A stretch of 64,000 nucleotides of DNA, from positions 10,354,001 to 10,418,000 of the forward strand of contig NC_039491.1 in NCBI RefSeq assembly GCF_003590095.1, given 5' to 3'. The notes below the pieces were generated by a model. The model saw only the letters and a program-made list of their open reading frames with translations. It was not told the origin of the DNA and searched no databases. How positions within the stretch are numbered: the first letter of the stretch is position 1; the number at the start of each line of letters is the position of its first letter. Shown here in pieces: positions 1 through 14,500 of the stretch. Origin of the DNA: Trichoplusia ni. Lineage: Eukaryota > Arthropoda > Insecta > Lepidoptera > Noctuidae. Made by a program: the position numbers and the translations under genes.

Positions 1-1654
1 TTATTTATAAATGTTACATTTGTTCCTATTTAAATTTAACAACAGCATATTTAACAATATAGAAGAACATTATTATAAATATGAGGTAATTGGCAAATCT
101 ACTACAGTAACACGACCCGAACTACTCCTCACAAATCTAACAAATGTTTCGTGGAACGAGTAACCTGCTGTAAAAATGTTTTTAATTATAAAAATATTTT
201 ACAAGTTGTTATATTCAAAGGCTACGTCTTCGTGAACACTATAATACATCGCGAGGCGTGTCGCTATGCCGCTACTTGCGAGTGGCAGTGTATTTATCAA
301 CGTTGGCAACACTATAAGGGCTATGCCAACAACTTCTAACATTCGTGCAGTTCAAAACCCTACAAACACGTAAAGGGGCTGTTGGGACAGCTTTTATTTA
401 AATAATTACGTGGCAAGCCCACGACTCCAACACTGATGGCTCTCGATCCGGTCTGAGAAAGTGCGGTCGTAATGACATTATAATATAACACACCTTCCTT
501 TCCCTTACATATTTTTACACAATTTAGGCAGTTGCAGCAACTTTAATAATACTTGAATTTAAATTTTAGGCAGTGTTCCAAAGCTGCTATCTACCTATTC
601 TATCTGTAGATTTTTGACACATATCTACGAAATATTTTAAAAGTGCCAATGAATTATACACTTCAAAACGTATCCGATGATACAAACGCACTTTCTCATA
701 CAATGTAATATAAAAATCTACATTACCGTAGTGCGAGATGAGTGAATGATTTCGCAAAAAATTTCAACAGCATACATATTTACAATAATCTAACAATATG
801 TATCTTTTATAAGCCTATTTAAAACTATGTATGTAAAAAATAAAAATCTCTATGCAAAAATTATTAAGCACCTTTATGTAAAAATTAATTGTTTTCTAAT
901 GTTACAGAATGGGCGCCGTTTTATGTAACTTTCTAAATGATTCCGAATCTACATGACTTCTTTTAAATTCAAAAATAAAGTTTCTTTGCTACTCGCTAAA
1001 CGAATACCCTGTCACTTGAACAGTAAAGTTACAGTAAATGGGGGCTGTGTCCTGTGAACGAAAATATCTACGTCAGAAACGGAGAATTACTACATTGAAT
1101 TCGAATTTAAAACTATAAACAGTTGACACCCCTAATATTAAACAAGCTCCATTAATACAAGTGGAAGTATACCCTCAAGAGAAAGAGATAGAACAAGGTA
1201 TCGGGCTCTCATTGTCATCCAACGATATTCTCTCTCTTTCTAAATAAAGTCGAGATGTTCATTACCAAGCCAAGCCACATATTGATTAAAACTTTTTAGT
1301 GTTATTCTGAAAATCGTTCTCTTCATGCAGAAGTCACCCAAAGCAAGTAAGCATCAAGATACATTTAAGTAGAAAGGTTATACATCAATAAAATGTCGGT
1401 TTATTTCATTATTTTATGAAAATATAATTTTAATATAATTAAACTAGAAATAGCAACGTCCTTAACAACATAATACACAGACAAAAATATACATTCTAAG
1501 TAGGTACCATACAGGTGGTATAGAAAATCGGGGTTGCAAGAGTTAAAATACAGACAGAACATCTAACGGTCGATAATATCTCTTACAATTAATATTATAA
1601 TTAAATAATATAAAAATGCACCGCTAATACTAGATTACAAGATATATTCTCAAC
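1..1654. other. Downstream flank, no gene seen
   Basis: AT-rich sequence without coding-like frames. The open frame at 151-339 shows no recognisable protein. A weak pair of inverted purine/pyrimidine ends (AGAGAAAGAGATAGA near 1180 against TTCTCTCTCTTTCT near 1231-1244) may be a degraded short inverted-repeat element. Confidence 0.5.
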
Positions 1655-2474
1655 AATTTAACCTCTTCTTATAGAGTTTTTATTCAATGTTCGAAAATGT
1701 TACAGTTATTTTTACAATCTTTTGGTCAGCGAAGTTTAATTTATATTTAGAAATTTAACATTTTCACATCACTCGCCATATTTTTGGCGCAAACTAACAT
1801 CTAAATTCTACGACCATCCTGGACCCAACAGTTTTCTGATATGTCACTGATAGGAATCTGAAATTTACATTAGTAACAACAAATATTTTCTTAACTTTCT
1901 CTCATGTATTTAATCCTTCAATTTTCAACAACCATTCTATCTTTTTTCTACATATTTTGGTCAACGAGATTCGTTTTCCGATTCTACAGAACATTGAATA
2001 AAAACTCCATAAAAGACTATAACAAGGGCCTTTTAAAAATCGAATACATTCGCGTTTATCCGTTAAAAACGTTCACTCGAATTCGAATTGTAATGTTGCC
2101 AGCATTTCTTTGTGAAATCCTACGAATCGATTATTAAATTTAAGCAAATTTTTTACCGCCGGCTTTTTGTTTAATAATATTAATTAATGTAACTAGTTAT
2201 ACGAAGCCGGCGCACGCTTTTGAGGAATAACTGTAAAAATCACGACATCTATACCTATACAAACGCTTGGCAGTTTCAAGTAATATTTGAAACTTGTAAG
2301 TTGTAAGTTTTCTAACATTGCTTGAAGCTGTCAACCCAGCTATAAGCGTGACTCACTATGATCGTTCTATATAAGTTCTAGTAAAGCGTGGTACATTCAT
2401 AAGGAGATGCTGGCAACGGCCGCGGACATGCTATAACAATCACGACGTACAGCTACACAAGGGTGCGGCGCGGC
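1655..2474 (-). other. Probable GDAP2 3' UTR
   Basis: Sequence downstream of the stop has no further open frame. A minus-strand AATAAA (plus TTTATT) lies at about 1677-1682, so a transcript end near 1655 is plausible. Other AATAAA/ATTAAA matches occur further on (about 1398 and 390) and closer (about 2168), so the end is not fixed. The segment holds the inverted repeat at 2157-2212. Confidence 0.35.
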
Positions 2475-2519
2475 TTACGTGTTGCTCGTGTCCGGTTGGA
2501 AGTAATGCAGACCGTTTAT
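2475..2519 (-). CDS. GDAP2: GDAP2 exon 12, terminal coding part and stop (residues 486-499)
   Basis: The acceptor is ATATTCCAG|AT. It encodes INGLHYFQPDTSNT followed by TAA. It continues in phase 0 from exon 11 and resembles the vertebrate tail after LEYD (NGPYYTSYPPSP). The short length and presence of a stop make this the natural terminal coding exon; 3' UTR follows without interruption. Confidence 0.88.
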   Translation of the reverse strand: MNGLHYFQPDTSNT

Positions 2520-5500
2520 CTGGAATATAGAAAATGTGTTGGTTAGGTACTTTTGTACTGTTAAACCAATTTAAGAGTATTGGACATTCTTAGTCGAAAA
2601 ATGTCTAAAAAAGTCTTTCCATGAAGTCCTTTTTCCTCAAATCAATATCTTTTTTTATAATACTTGCGAAAATGTTTAATAGAAGATCGACATTATTTAT
2701 GAACATTGGTTTATACCCACAAGGAACTTGGGAGTTTGAGCAAATCATTGTCGATCAATAACTCTTTAGTTCTATACGTGTATCGAGTCTGTACCACGTC
2801 ATAGTGGTTATTCTCGGTGACCTATATACCAAACCACCATACACGCTCATTTTGAACGTTTTCAAACCACATATGTATAGTCCAGTAGAGCAGTGAAATC
2901 GCCCACCATTTGGGTACTTGCATGTTCCGATATTAAACTAAAATACAAAAAGACCAGCGAGAGTAAAAAACAATATCTCATCGCCTATGTGATAATTAGG
3001 TTCTGAGCTAAGTCTATAATAATAATATTCTAAAACTTTGACACAAACATTTGACCAGCCATTTTCTGGAACTATGACAAAACCCTTACTATGATTCGAT
3101 ATTAAATGTGAACTTGATGAAAATGTAAATGTAGAAATGTCTAGAACTCACCGTCATGTCATACTCAGTGACGAAGGCGGGCACGTCGAGCTGGTCGCGC
3201 GCCATGACGGAGTACAGGTACTCGACGCCCGGCAAATTGTGTACCTTCGCCTTGATGGCCGGCGCCATGAACGTCGTGAACCACCACGTCATCATCTGTG
3301 TAAAAGACATTTGATTATTATTAAGAAAATAAACATTTTAGTTATGCTTGCTTTGATGTGGTAAAATAACATTGATGTCGAATTCTACCATTTTGGTAGA
3401 AATTTGAAATTGAATCTTATAAAACAATGACACAGTTTAAACCACGAATATGAGTCTAAAGAAAATTGCTGTCATAATTTAAAGACTAAAAATGTTATGC
3501 TTCTTACCTTTGTCCAAAATGTAGGATGAACAATGTAGAATGCTTTCAGGTTCTTCTTAAATCTGAAAAAAAAATATCGTTATTAATATAGGTACCATTT
3601 TTTTAAGGTTATAAATTGATATTACATTATTGCTTTGTTTCTTTTATGTAAGTATGTCAGGTATAATTACTTGTAAGGCAGCACGGTGTAGACCTCCTTG
3701 AGCCACCAGAAAGGAGGGTGGTTAGCGGAAGAGGCGAGTGTGTGGAAGTAAGCTATGACGTAGTCACCGCGCACGATGGGGTCCAACAGCTTGATCAGGT
3801 ACAGAAGAGCCTGGAATGTACGGTCACGTGGTTAGCAATGTTTAGAGGATAAAGTTCAAATGTGGAATAAATCTTTGCTGGATCCATTCATTTATTTTAA
3901 TTAAAATGATTTTAGGGAGATTAACATGGAAAATTAGTAGAAATGCCCTGAGTTAAAAATTATACAACAAAAACAGAAGCGACTTTAAATAAAAAACTAC
4001 TGAGGTAACAAATGGCAGTTAAATGCAAGAATGTTAAATCAAAGGCAGTTCATCCAGTCCGAATTTCTGAGTTAACAAACAAAGTACAGACGAATTGATA
4101 AACTTTTCCATTTTGAAATCAGTGGAAAACGATTAAAAGTAAAAAATTAAACATAAATTAAGCAAATCAATTATCCATACACAAAGGTTTAAATAGATCA
4201 GCTATAAATTCCATCAAAATAATCGTCCTGTCAGCTTCGATTCCCCAACGTCCCTTATCCCTATCAATATCACTTGAAGCACACCCAATCCAATCCCCCG
4301 TTCCATCTTACAAAGACTCACCTTATCTAAATCGATTTCTCCAATAGGGAACCACTTGCCGATGAAGACGACGACGGGCCTGCCGAGGCGGTCGACTCCG
4401 CTCTGGTACAGGCATCCGATGCCAGAGATCTCGCTCAGGTCTTCTGTACGAGCACGACGTAGGAGACGCTCATATCTGAGGAAGAGGAAAGAAGGTTAAA
4501 ATAACTAGGTCGTATATAAATTGAAAGCGTTGGTAAAGTGAGTGACGCGTATAGCTAAGGACCCGCTAGTTAGAGTTCTGTTTGAAGTTTTTGGTTTTTA
4601 TTACAAATGTTATCCGAATAAAGATAAATTGAAAGTGTTGATGTAAAATAATAATGTTCTAACAATCCTTAATTCTCAAGTATTAGTTTGTATCTTTTTT
4701 TTAATTGGTAACTTTACTGTGGACCCTACCGTGCGCGGCAAAAGTATGAAAAAGGAAGAAAGTAACATAAATGAATTATTAGTAGTTAATAGTCTTGGTG
4801 ATTTTTCTCCAAATATTCTTTAGCAGACATCGCTCAATTTTTGCTAATGCGTAGATACACAGGTAGATTACTCTTTATTATATAACACACAGGACACAGG
4901 CATGTGAATAACATTAATAAATTAAATAGTTACATGGTGCCAGAAACCAGGGTTATAGCGAAAAGCAATCTGTTACAAATGATCTTTCGGTATTCAGAGT
5001 AATTAAGGGTGCAACCGGCACTTATATTAGTTGTAATTATCAATTAATACTTCAGTTAAAACTGTAATTTGGCCCATATTTGTAGTAATATTGCCAAGTA
5101 CTGTGGCTTTCATTAAGGGATTACGTCTATTTCAATAAACCGGTCTCTATAAAAGACTTTTTTGCACTGGAAACTTCTCTTCGCTAAAATGGTAGTACAT
5201 GACTTATGCTAGGAGACTTATGACGCGATGCATTCACACACGCCCTTATTTAGCTACCTCCCCACAAACAAAATGACTCACTCTATTTTCTCTACAAACA
5301 ATAAAACATTTAAAATAAGTCCCATTTCCTGTTTTCAGACATCTTCTAACATATTCTCGATGTAAAACCAATAAACAGAACTATTTATTTTTATTGGATG
5401 TTTGTCTCGTCCTTGGCCCAAAAAGCTCCCATACTGAAAGCCGCCCAGTATTTAAGGAACCCTGACCATGAACTACTTTCAGTCATATATCTCAAGAGCG

Positions 5501-8500
5501 GGGTTTCAATATAAATTGGTTATGTAGTTATGTAAGCAAACAGGTCTATTTTGAGATACTATATTCATCACGTACGTCGTAGTTGATTATTTTAACGCAA
5601 AGCTAATAGAAATAACAAGAAACAGATACGTCACTCGTTATGATGCTAAAGGGCGTTTCTAACGAATAGGCATTCAGTAGTTACAAACAAATGTAATGAT
5701 TCCGAATTTCATCTCAATTTTGCTTAAATAATTTGCAGTAGTATATAAAACAATGAATAAAGATTTATATATAATATAGAATGTATATAGTATAAATTAA
5801 TAATATATAAATATGTAATATATAATAATAGTAAAAAAGTAATAAGTAATAAATAATTAAAATAAAATAAATCTACATATAATAATATCTACTTAAATAT
5901 GTAAAAGTAAGATTCTCTTCCTTGATTTTAATATTAAAATGTTAAAAAGCGCTCTTCATCCTCTCCTCTAAAAAACTAATTTTGCCCGACAGGGTCCATA
6001 ATTGTTTCTTTTAATTTTACCCACCAGCTTTGTACACATTATGGAATGCAATAAAGTTATTGATTGATTGATGTAGTTCTCAACCAAATTAACCAAATGA
6101 CTGAAGAACTTACAGCAATTTTACAATGGTTTAATATATTTCTTTTCCATTTTACAAGACTATTCATATCGAATACGTAATTTATTAATGTACACGAGAA
6201 ATGATCTCCAACAACAATCAATTCAAAATCTACGAATAAAGTCTAACTACCTAAGATCATACCTTTATTGAACAACATTCAATCTTCAGAACCAATAACT
6301 ATTACGTCTGTCGGGTCATACCATCAGATTAACGGCACAACATAAAAAATGACAAATGGGCACACACGACGCCCGCCTCCATGATAATTTCATGCCATAA
6401 ATATGAACCAGCAATTTGCCACGTCGCGTGCCAACATACGCTAAGCCACAATATCGCAGGGATGTTTGGGAGTGAAAAATCTTAACCGAAAGTATCGAAT
6501 GAGAAATGAAATTAATTATCAGTAACTTCCTTTGTAATAAAGATTTAAGCTTACGGAATATTTGTAACAGTGCAATGTACTACAATGGGTACTGTTACGT
6601 TACTCTTATGGGCGAAGTTTTTTGTTGGCTGTATGTAAATATTTATTTTCAACAGACTTCAAGACTACTTAATATGAACTGTGTGTTATTTAGTCCCATA
6701 TAAACAAGTATATCATAGTATTTATTTCAAGACGGACATACGTTTTTGTTCTGAAAAAAATATGATTCTCTTGCAATTCCTTACAAGATATCCGTAACCA
6801 ACAATAAACTAAAAATATTTTTATATCCGTAATCAAAACCGACATTGGTATCCAAATCTGTATCTGAAACGGCACATCCATACCATCCTTGGTATGGCAC
6901 ATTGCTGTGGCTACTGTGATAATGGCATGCGTTCAATACAATCTGTATGCAAGCATTGCATAATTCTATGCTCTAGTTATTTCGCATTTCGCTTTCAATT
7001 GTATATTAAGTGTGTACGGAAGTTTGGTTGTGTGGTTTGAGACTAATGATTATGACTTTAGTTTCAGATTTGCGAGATTTTTATAGGGTTGTTGAACCGG
7101 AGAAAGAGAGTTTCTACGGAAGAGGTATTTCAGGAAGGTTTCGATTGTATTTATGTCTTTTAAGAGGTGTGAGTTCTTGATTTTTTTTTCTGCATAAATA
7201 TAAGGTACTAGGTCCAGTAGGTCCTTACTTTTTTCGGGTTTTCAAAGAGGTCGTATATTGATCAAGATTTTAAGTCTTTTTTTTTTAAGTCCATCCTGCC
7301 AGTCTTAGCGCAGGCTTTGAGTGCTTGGTTAATCTGTCAATGCATTTAATAAGTAAGCATTTACCTGCAAAATCCTATTATCTACAAATTATTTGATATG
7401 CTGTTATTCTTAGTATTCATCGCTCTTTGTTTAACTCTTAAAGGTTATGAAAACCTAAACGACGGAACTAAATCGCTTATTTGAAGATAATCAAAATATT
7501 TTATCATGTGATCATTTACTTTCAAGCAAAATTCGACTTAAAACCTCAAAGACAAGATCCAAAATAGCACGGTAACGCAAATAATTTTATCTAGTAAAAA
7601 TATTAGCTTAATAACAAACGAACAACTTAGTTAATATTTGATGAAGTATTAAAATATTTTAATTGTTCTCTAGAACCGCATTGCAGGCAGTTAGTGTAAA
7701 CAAATTGTACAATAAGCCTTGTGCGGTACATTGTATTTAAATTTAACGAGTGACGAAAATGAGGAAACAACAAAATCTGTGTCACTACCAGGTAAATATT
7801 GACGACATTTAAGGTTAAAACAAAGAGGTTTAATACAAAGAGGAAATGTGGACGTAGAAATAAGTCATATACTTCTAGTTACCCCTCAATCAGACTGTTT
7901 GTTATACATTTTAGTTTAACACTAGGTACCTGTAACGACTGTCAAAAATAACAGATGAGACCTGAAATTTAACGTGCCTCCCGAATTACGAAGGAATTCG
8001 TTATGACATGGATAGTCACCCAATCAGAGACCGACGGTATCAAGGGTAGCTTAATCTGTGATTATGAGGATTGTTCAAATACGTTGAAAACAATTGCTTT
8101 ACAAACAAAATCAATGATAATTACTTCGTGAAAATACAACTCGATAATCACAATTGTCGTAATCGGTGTCACAATTATTACTGTTTTTACATAATTCCCT
8201 TAATAATAGAATTTAATTGAAGTGTCTTTTTCAATTGTCAGTACTTAGTTGATTCGGTAACTATCGGTGCGGTACAAAGTACACATGCTAATCATTTATT
8301 ATTAACTGCTCTCCTCAACTATAAATAGAGTTTATTTTTAGGTTGCTTCTGATTGTAACTATACACATTAATTTTAACCAATGCGAGCTGTATGTCATTG
8401 AGTCATGTTATACTAAAATTAGTCGCAGTATTTGTAGTTTGTGAATGAATTATTAAAAAAATGCTCTGTATTTTGTGCGCTCATCTATTCATTATTTAAG

Positions 8501-11500
8501 TATAAATAATCATCGTGATGTTATTCGACCCGTTGCAATTTTGACAACCAGTCTTAGTAGGTACAGCAAAATGTTTGTCATTGTTCATCTTAAATTCACC
8601 ATTAATTACGAGTTTCCCAATGCGATAAAATATAGTAGCCATTAAAATATATTCAGACACTCCATATAATAAACTTAACAGGTAAGATTGGCAGCTAATT
8701 CCAACAGCAGGAAAACTAATTATATTTTGGTCCTGTGAAAAAGGCATCTGTATACTTAATATGCAGGAAAGGTTTCGAAGCTGGTAATATTTGCAATGAA
8801 ATATAAATAATATCACAACTCCTGGCTAAAACTACCAAACACGTCAGGAGTCTCAGGTTCTAGAACTATCTAAGGTAAATTTTTTCCTTGCATTATTATT
8901 TTTCTAATAAAAAAATTAAATCCTGATGTACTTACTTCTAAAAAGAAAAGGTACTATCTCCTTATATAGCTTCATCTCTATCACAAATTAACAAATCATA
9001 AACATAATAGATAGTCTATACATATATGTCCGTTTACGCTCCTTGCTTTAAGAATGTACAAACGCGACGCGTGACGTCATCGACCGGTGTTTTGACGTCA
9101 ATCTGCGTACATCGAAAGTGTGTCATGAGTTAGTGAGGAGATGGGCGTTTGATGAATAATATGCAGTTATATAACTCAAGGAATAACACATTCTTGTATT
9201 CTTTGATTTAAAATGGAACATCGGGTTATGTAGGTAAACCAATGTTGTTAGTCATTAGTAGGTAAATGAAAATAATATGGGCAACGGTAAGTCAAACACG
9301 CCCCGGTTCCGTTGGCAGGATCATTGGACTTTGGCGACAAACAAGGGTTACACTCTGTACGCTGTTATTAACAGTGTAAGACACTACTGGCAAGCGGTAA
9401 AGGATTACGTCAAAATCGAAAATAGAACCTACATATACAAATACTTATTGGAATCTGTGATCAGTGACCAATAAAGCAAACTTGGCGATTAACCCTTAAT
9501 ACCAAATGTTTTTTTTAACGGGAAAAGGCATTTGCTAAACTACCATATATTTACAGCTGTTAGTATACTCTACGATATTCCTATAAAGTCTAGTGTGAGT
9601 AGTCAATGCTTGACCTAACGCCGAAGGCCTCCGGGCACTACGTGAAGACTTCATGAATAATCATGGTACCCTGATAGATGTAAGATTGTATGGAGCTACT
9701 CGTAGCACGTAGACTATATGCAGCATTATAGTGTTTAAGAGTGTCAATAAGGTTTAAATTTGAATGGCAAAATTGTATAGTTGGAAAATATGGGATATAA
9801 GGATTTATTAAAAAACCAAAACTCGTACATGTAAAACATGAAAGGTAAATGGACTTCAAAGTCAAGACGACTGAAGTAAAAGGAAAGAAAATAAACAAAC
9901 CAATTAAAATAACGAAATTCTTATAAATCTCGAGAACAAGGTTAAATTCACTGGATATTTCGAAAAGCACAACCTTAGTACTAATTAGTCATTACTTAAG
10001 TCACATATTAGGTAAAGTTCATTCATTAATGAAAACCAAACCTTTACAATCACGCAAATCTTTCGCTTTCGTTTTAGGTACGAGTTTAATAATACCATCA
10101 GTAAGTAGACCATCTATGAACTATAATTCGAAGCCAACCTTTATCATTAATAGCATGAAGTATGAACTGTGTTACAAATAACAGTTCAGCTTTCGGTACG
10201 CATTGCCAGAGCCTTGGCAGTGTCCGGCTGTATCTGCCTCGCCAGTGTCAATGCTAAGTGCATTATGACGCGGCAGCACGCTCACTGCGACTGCTATTCA
10301 CAGACGGAATGAACTGGACGTTTTATTCAATACGTCGTAGTAGAATTCCATTGGGAATTGTGTTAATACGATTTGAAGTCTTGAAGGGGTAAGATTTTAC
10401 ATGTTTGACTGTGTGTTACTTTAAACTGAGTAGCAGAGAGCAATATCTGTAAACCTAGCAGTAAAAATACATTTTTTTAGCAAACAAACATGATAGTCTC
10501 AAAATCTAGGTTCAGACTGACCGGTTTTATATTATACAGCCAATCCAAAGCATTCCAAGGCATTCCATTTTCAAATTACATAGGTACTTTGAGTACCTAA
10601 TTTGAAAATGGAATGCCAATGTCTTACGTAAATTAAAATACTAAAAAAATTGTTATGAATGAAAAATGTGAGCAAGTAATTAGGTAGTTCACTTACTAAG
10701 TAAAGTTTAATCAAAGTCCACGGTGACCACATCGCTCTTTAGATTAAATTGATAGCACAGCTGATGTAACCGAACAGAGTTCGTTATAGGAAAAGTAGGT
10801 TTCTTATTACTCATGGGGATTTGTCGCAACTCCGTTATTAGCTGACATTAAGTAAAATGACAGTTAACAAGTTTCAATATGGAGGCCAATAACAAGAAAG
10901 GAGGTTGAAGTAAAAAGTATAATGTTATGAAATGTTTGTAAACTTTTTTGTCATCTGACAATCGAAAAACAGTTCGGAAAATAATAAATGAAGTTCGAAA
11001 GGAGCTGTGGTTCGTATATCAAAGAATAATGAACAGAAACGTCCATGAAAGCTCCATTAATTAAAAAGAGAGACAAACGAAAACGAACAAGAGAAAATTC
11101 CGATACCGTCGAGTGTTTCGACTTATTTACAATAACAAAACGAAAAATCACCTTCAGTCCAGTGGGTGTGGTTCACTCGAAAGGTTAAGATACGCTGGCG
11201 ATGAGTGTCTTGAAAGTAGTATAGAGTACACGACATCGCTGGGTGGGGGTACAAGGGAACATCGGCAGGGGGCTCGGGGTAAGAGGTACAGGGTAAGGGG
11301 GGGTTCTAGGGTGGGGTAACGTCTAGAGTCGCGCCACCGCGCCGCCCGCCCATTGACGTATGACGTCACCGCCTTCATTACAAGCCTAGCCTCACTTAGT
11401 GAGACACACTAAGAATCGAATAACAGCTTTTATTTGTGGCTACTGCGGCCTTATTGGTTTGTGGATGTTCTTTATTAAATGATTTTTAAATCACAATTGT

Positions 11501-14500
11501 CAGAGTGATCGAAGGTATTAAAGTTTGCAGTATTATGTCGGTGAGCCCTTTTTGTTCTAAAATTGCTTACTTGGAACGAGATGCTACAAGTGTTGGCAAA
11601 TTTCCATCACATAACTCTTTGTTATTACTAACTTTTTAATACAAAATGATCGGTAGACGCTCAGGATCGAAGCTAGATATTAAAATTTAGTTTTACGAAT
11701 GTGTATTAATATAGAATCCAAATTCAAAACTTACAACTGGCTGTTTAACATTACTAACATAATAAAAAAACAATAATTTGACAGTTAACATGCACAGATA
11801 AATAAATTCCAGACCGCTTTATTCAAATGTTTTTACTTTTTTTTAGCGCACGCACTTGAATTAAGTACAGGGGCCAGGGTATAGGACATAAAGGCAAAGT
11901 TTCGACAAGAAATGTGAACGTGTTCCGAATACTTAAGGCATCCGATCGCGTCTGCGACAACACACAAATTATGGATACCTTATATTACCTTTAAGACTTT
12001 TATTATTGGCTTTATTGTTGGGCTTTTATTTGTACAACCATTACTAGCCTATTTTAAGAACGGATTATTATGAATGTATGTGTAAAAGGATGCCGATGGC
12101 TACTTACTAACGGTATAAATTCCTTCTATATTGTAAATATTAGATAATAGTTGGACAACAATCGATTTGTCGTCAAGTGATTATCTTGTACCAAATTTTG
12201 AGTTAAGTTTTCTTAGGATATTACGAATAAAAAAATCGTTCAACATTTTGTAAGCTGAAATAATAAAATAGAGTACCTACCGTCTGTTAAACGTAATAAT
12301 TTTAGAGTCTAGCGTTAGAAACGTACATCAAGAGCTTTCAAACGAAAGTTATTGCACATATAAAAATGAATGTTTACCGTTCACTGGCAACATTGGACTG
12401 GAATTGATGACGTCATAAACGTGTTTATATAGTCTGGTCTTTATGTTCCTAGACATGACACAAGAAAATGGGAATTTCTTAGTAATAACACAAACGTAAT
12501 TATGCTGTCAAACACAGATGGTGGAATACAGATCAAGGCGGATTAGACTACCGTAATTTTGGATTCAACCTCCTTAAAGAAGAAGATTATAGGTTCTTTA
12601 TACGTATTTTTCAAGACATAGTTTTTATTTAATTGTAGCAAATAATACGGTACGGATGTAAAGAGACGGATGTATTGCCTCTTTAATATATTCGAGCAAT
12701 AAAGGAACTAGTCTACAATAACTATAAAAATAAAAATTGAATAAATTAAACTGTTTACTTAAATTTATAAATACGTTATAAAGCGTAAGGAAAATTAAAA
12801 AGAGAATTTTTTTACCAACAACAAAATAAATAGGCCATTCTATTTTTAAACTGAACGAAAGTCGGTCGAGCTCGTGCTGTCACACTAACTTTTTTTTTAA
12901 TAAGTGTCAATTTGAAAGAGTTTGTATACTAAAGCTATATCGCGTTTAGATAGGTATAAATAAATATTTATATGCTGTCGTATAATGTTAATCTTATCGT
13001 TGTTCCTTTACCGCTGAGTAGGGTCAGGCTCCAATATAAATATTTTATATAGGACCGTAAAATAAAAGCGTGTACTAGCTACAATATTGTATAAACTTCT
13101 AGCTTTAATAATATCACCTGAAATAATTTGAAAGCCAGTCGATTTTCTCATAGTAATAGTAAGAGGAATAAATTGACTTCAAATTGATTTTATTCGCCAT
13201 TCAATATAAAATATGTATTCTACGTTACTAGAAAACCTCTCAGCTTCTTTTGATTACTCCAAATAAATCTGATTTTATCGGATTCAGTTCTAAACCAGGC
13301 AACAATTTTGTTTGTTTTTCTGTATTGCACAAAAATATAGTATCAACGGTATCAACTGAAAGTATATTTTCAGTTAATTCTCATTGACGAAATTCTATTC
13401 TATGACTTCAATCAGATTAACTTTGCTTTTAATAAATATCACAGAGGTTTTACTATAAGGAGGTTTCTATACAAGGACGCAAACCAACATTAATTAAACA
13501 TCAGGAATGCAATTAACGATAGTATTGAATTATTTAGCACTAACTATATCACAGCTTGATATATCTATCTACATATTGTGCAAAAGCATTACTAGCATTG
13601 ACCTAATAATAAACTAGACTGATTAATATTACGAGAGTCTATAAACAAACCATAGACAAGTTTAATTTAGAAAGTAAACTCTGTGGCGCTGCTCTTTGTT
13701 GATAATTTATAATTAAAAAGACTAGTGTGACCAAGAAGGTTATGAAATAAAGTTGATATAGGTACGCTTATTACTTGCCTTCCGAAATAGGTTACACGCG
13801 AATTGAAGAGGAAAAAGGGAGATAAATGAATGGCATTTGTTCCATTGAAAGTAGTTTTCAGAAGCGTAGTTTACTATCCATTCTTTCCAGTAATTTTTAT
13901 GACAAGTTCTGCGTTCTGTATCCCTTGACCCAGCTACGCTAGCGAAGTGATAATAAATGTTCTTATATAAGGCGTGACGTTTAAGCTTTAATGGTCCACT
14001 ACATACGTTTTTTATTATAGAGATCCATAGTCCAAACAAAAGTCGAACATAGTTTTACGAACTGCAGAAAACGTGTACACTTTATAGAGTTTTCAGTAGA
14101 ATTCTAGTATTAAGTTCTTTTGTTTTCAGCCTCAATACTTAGTTTTTCTATTCAATATGTCACTGAAAACTAGAATGTACAAAAAACATAAAAGGAACTC
14201 ACTGCACAAAAAACAAAAGTATAATTTACTAGCTGTTGCACGCGACTTCGTCCCCGTGGGTAGAAGATATAAGTTATGATTTATACCTGCCCTATTTTTT
14301 CACATTTTCCTTAGTATGTTCGCTCCTATTAGTCTATTCAACACAAAAAGAATTTTTCAATTTGGACCAGTAGTTCCTGAGATTAGCGCGTTCAAAAAAA
14401 CAAACATACAAACTCTTCAGCTTTATATATTAGTATAGAAGTATAGATGAGAACAGCTGTAATTCTCAACTATGTTTATTCGGTTGCCTAGCAACGTAAC

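Noticed and set aside
3137..3364. Plus-strand 75-residue frame MSRTHRHVIL...
   Set aside because: Antisense of GDAP2 exon 11.
8496..8816. 106-residue minus-strand frame ending with CQNCNG
   Set aside because: The Cys pair looked metallothionein-like, but there is only one such motif and the rest is AT-driven sequence.
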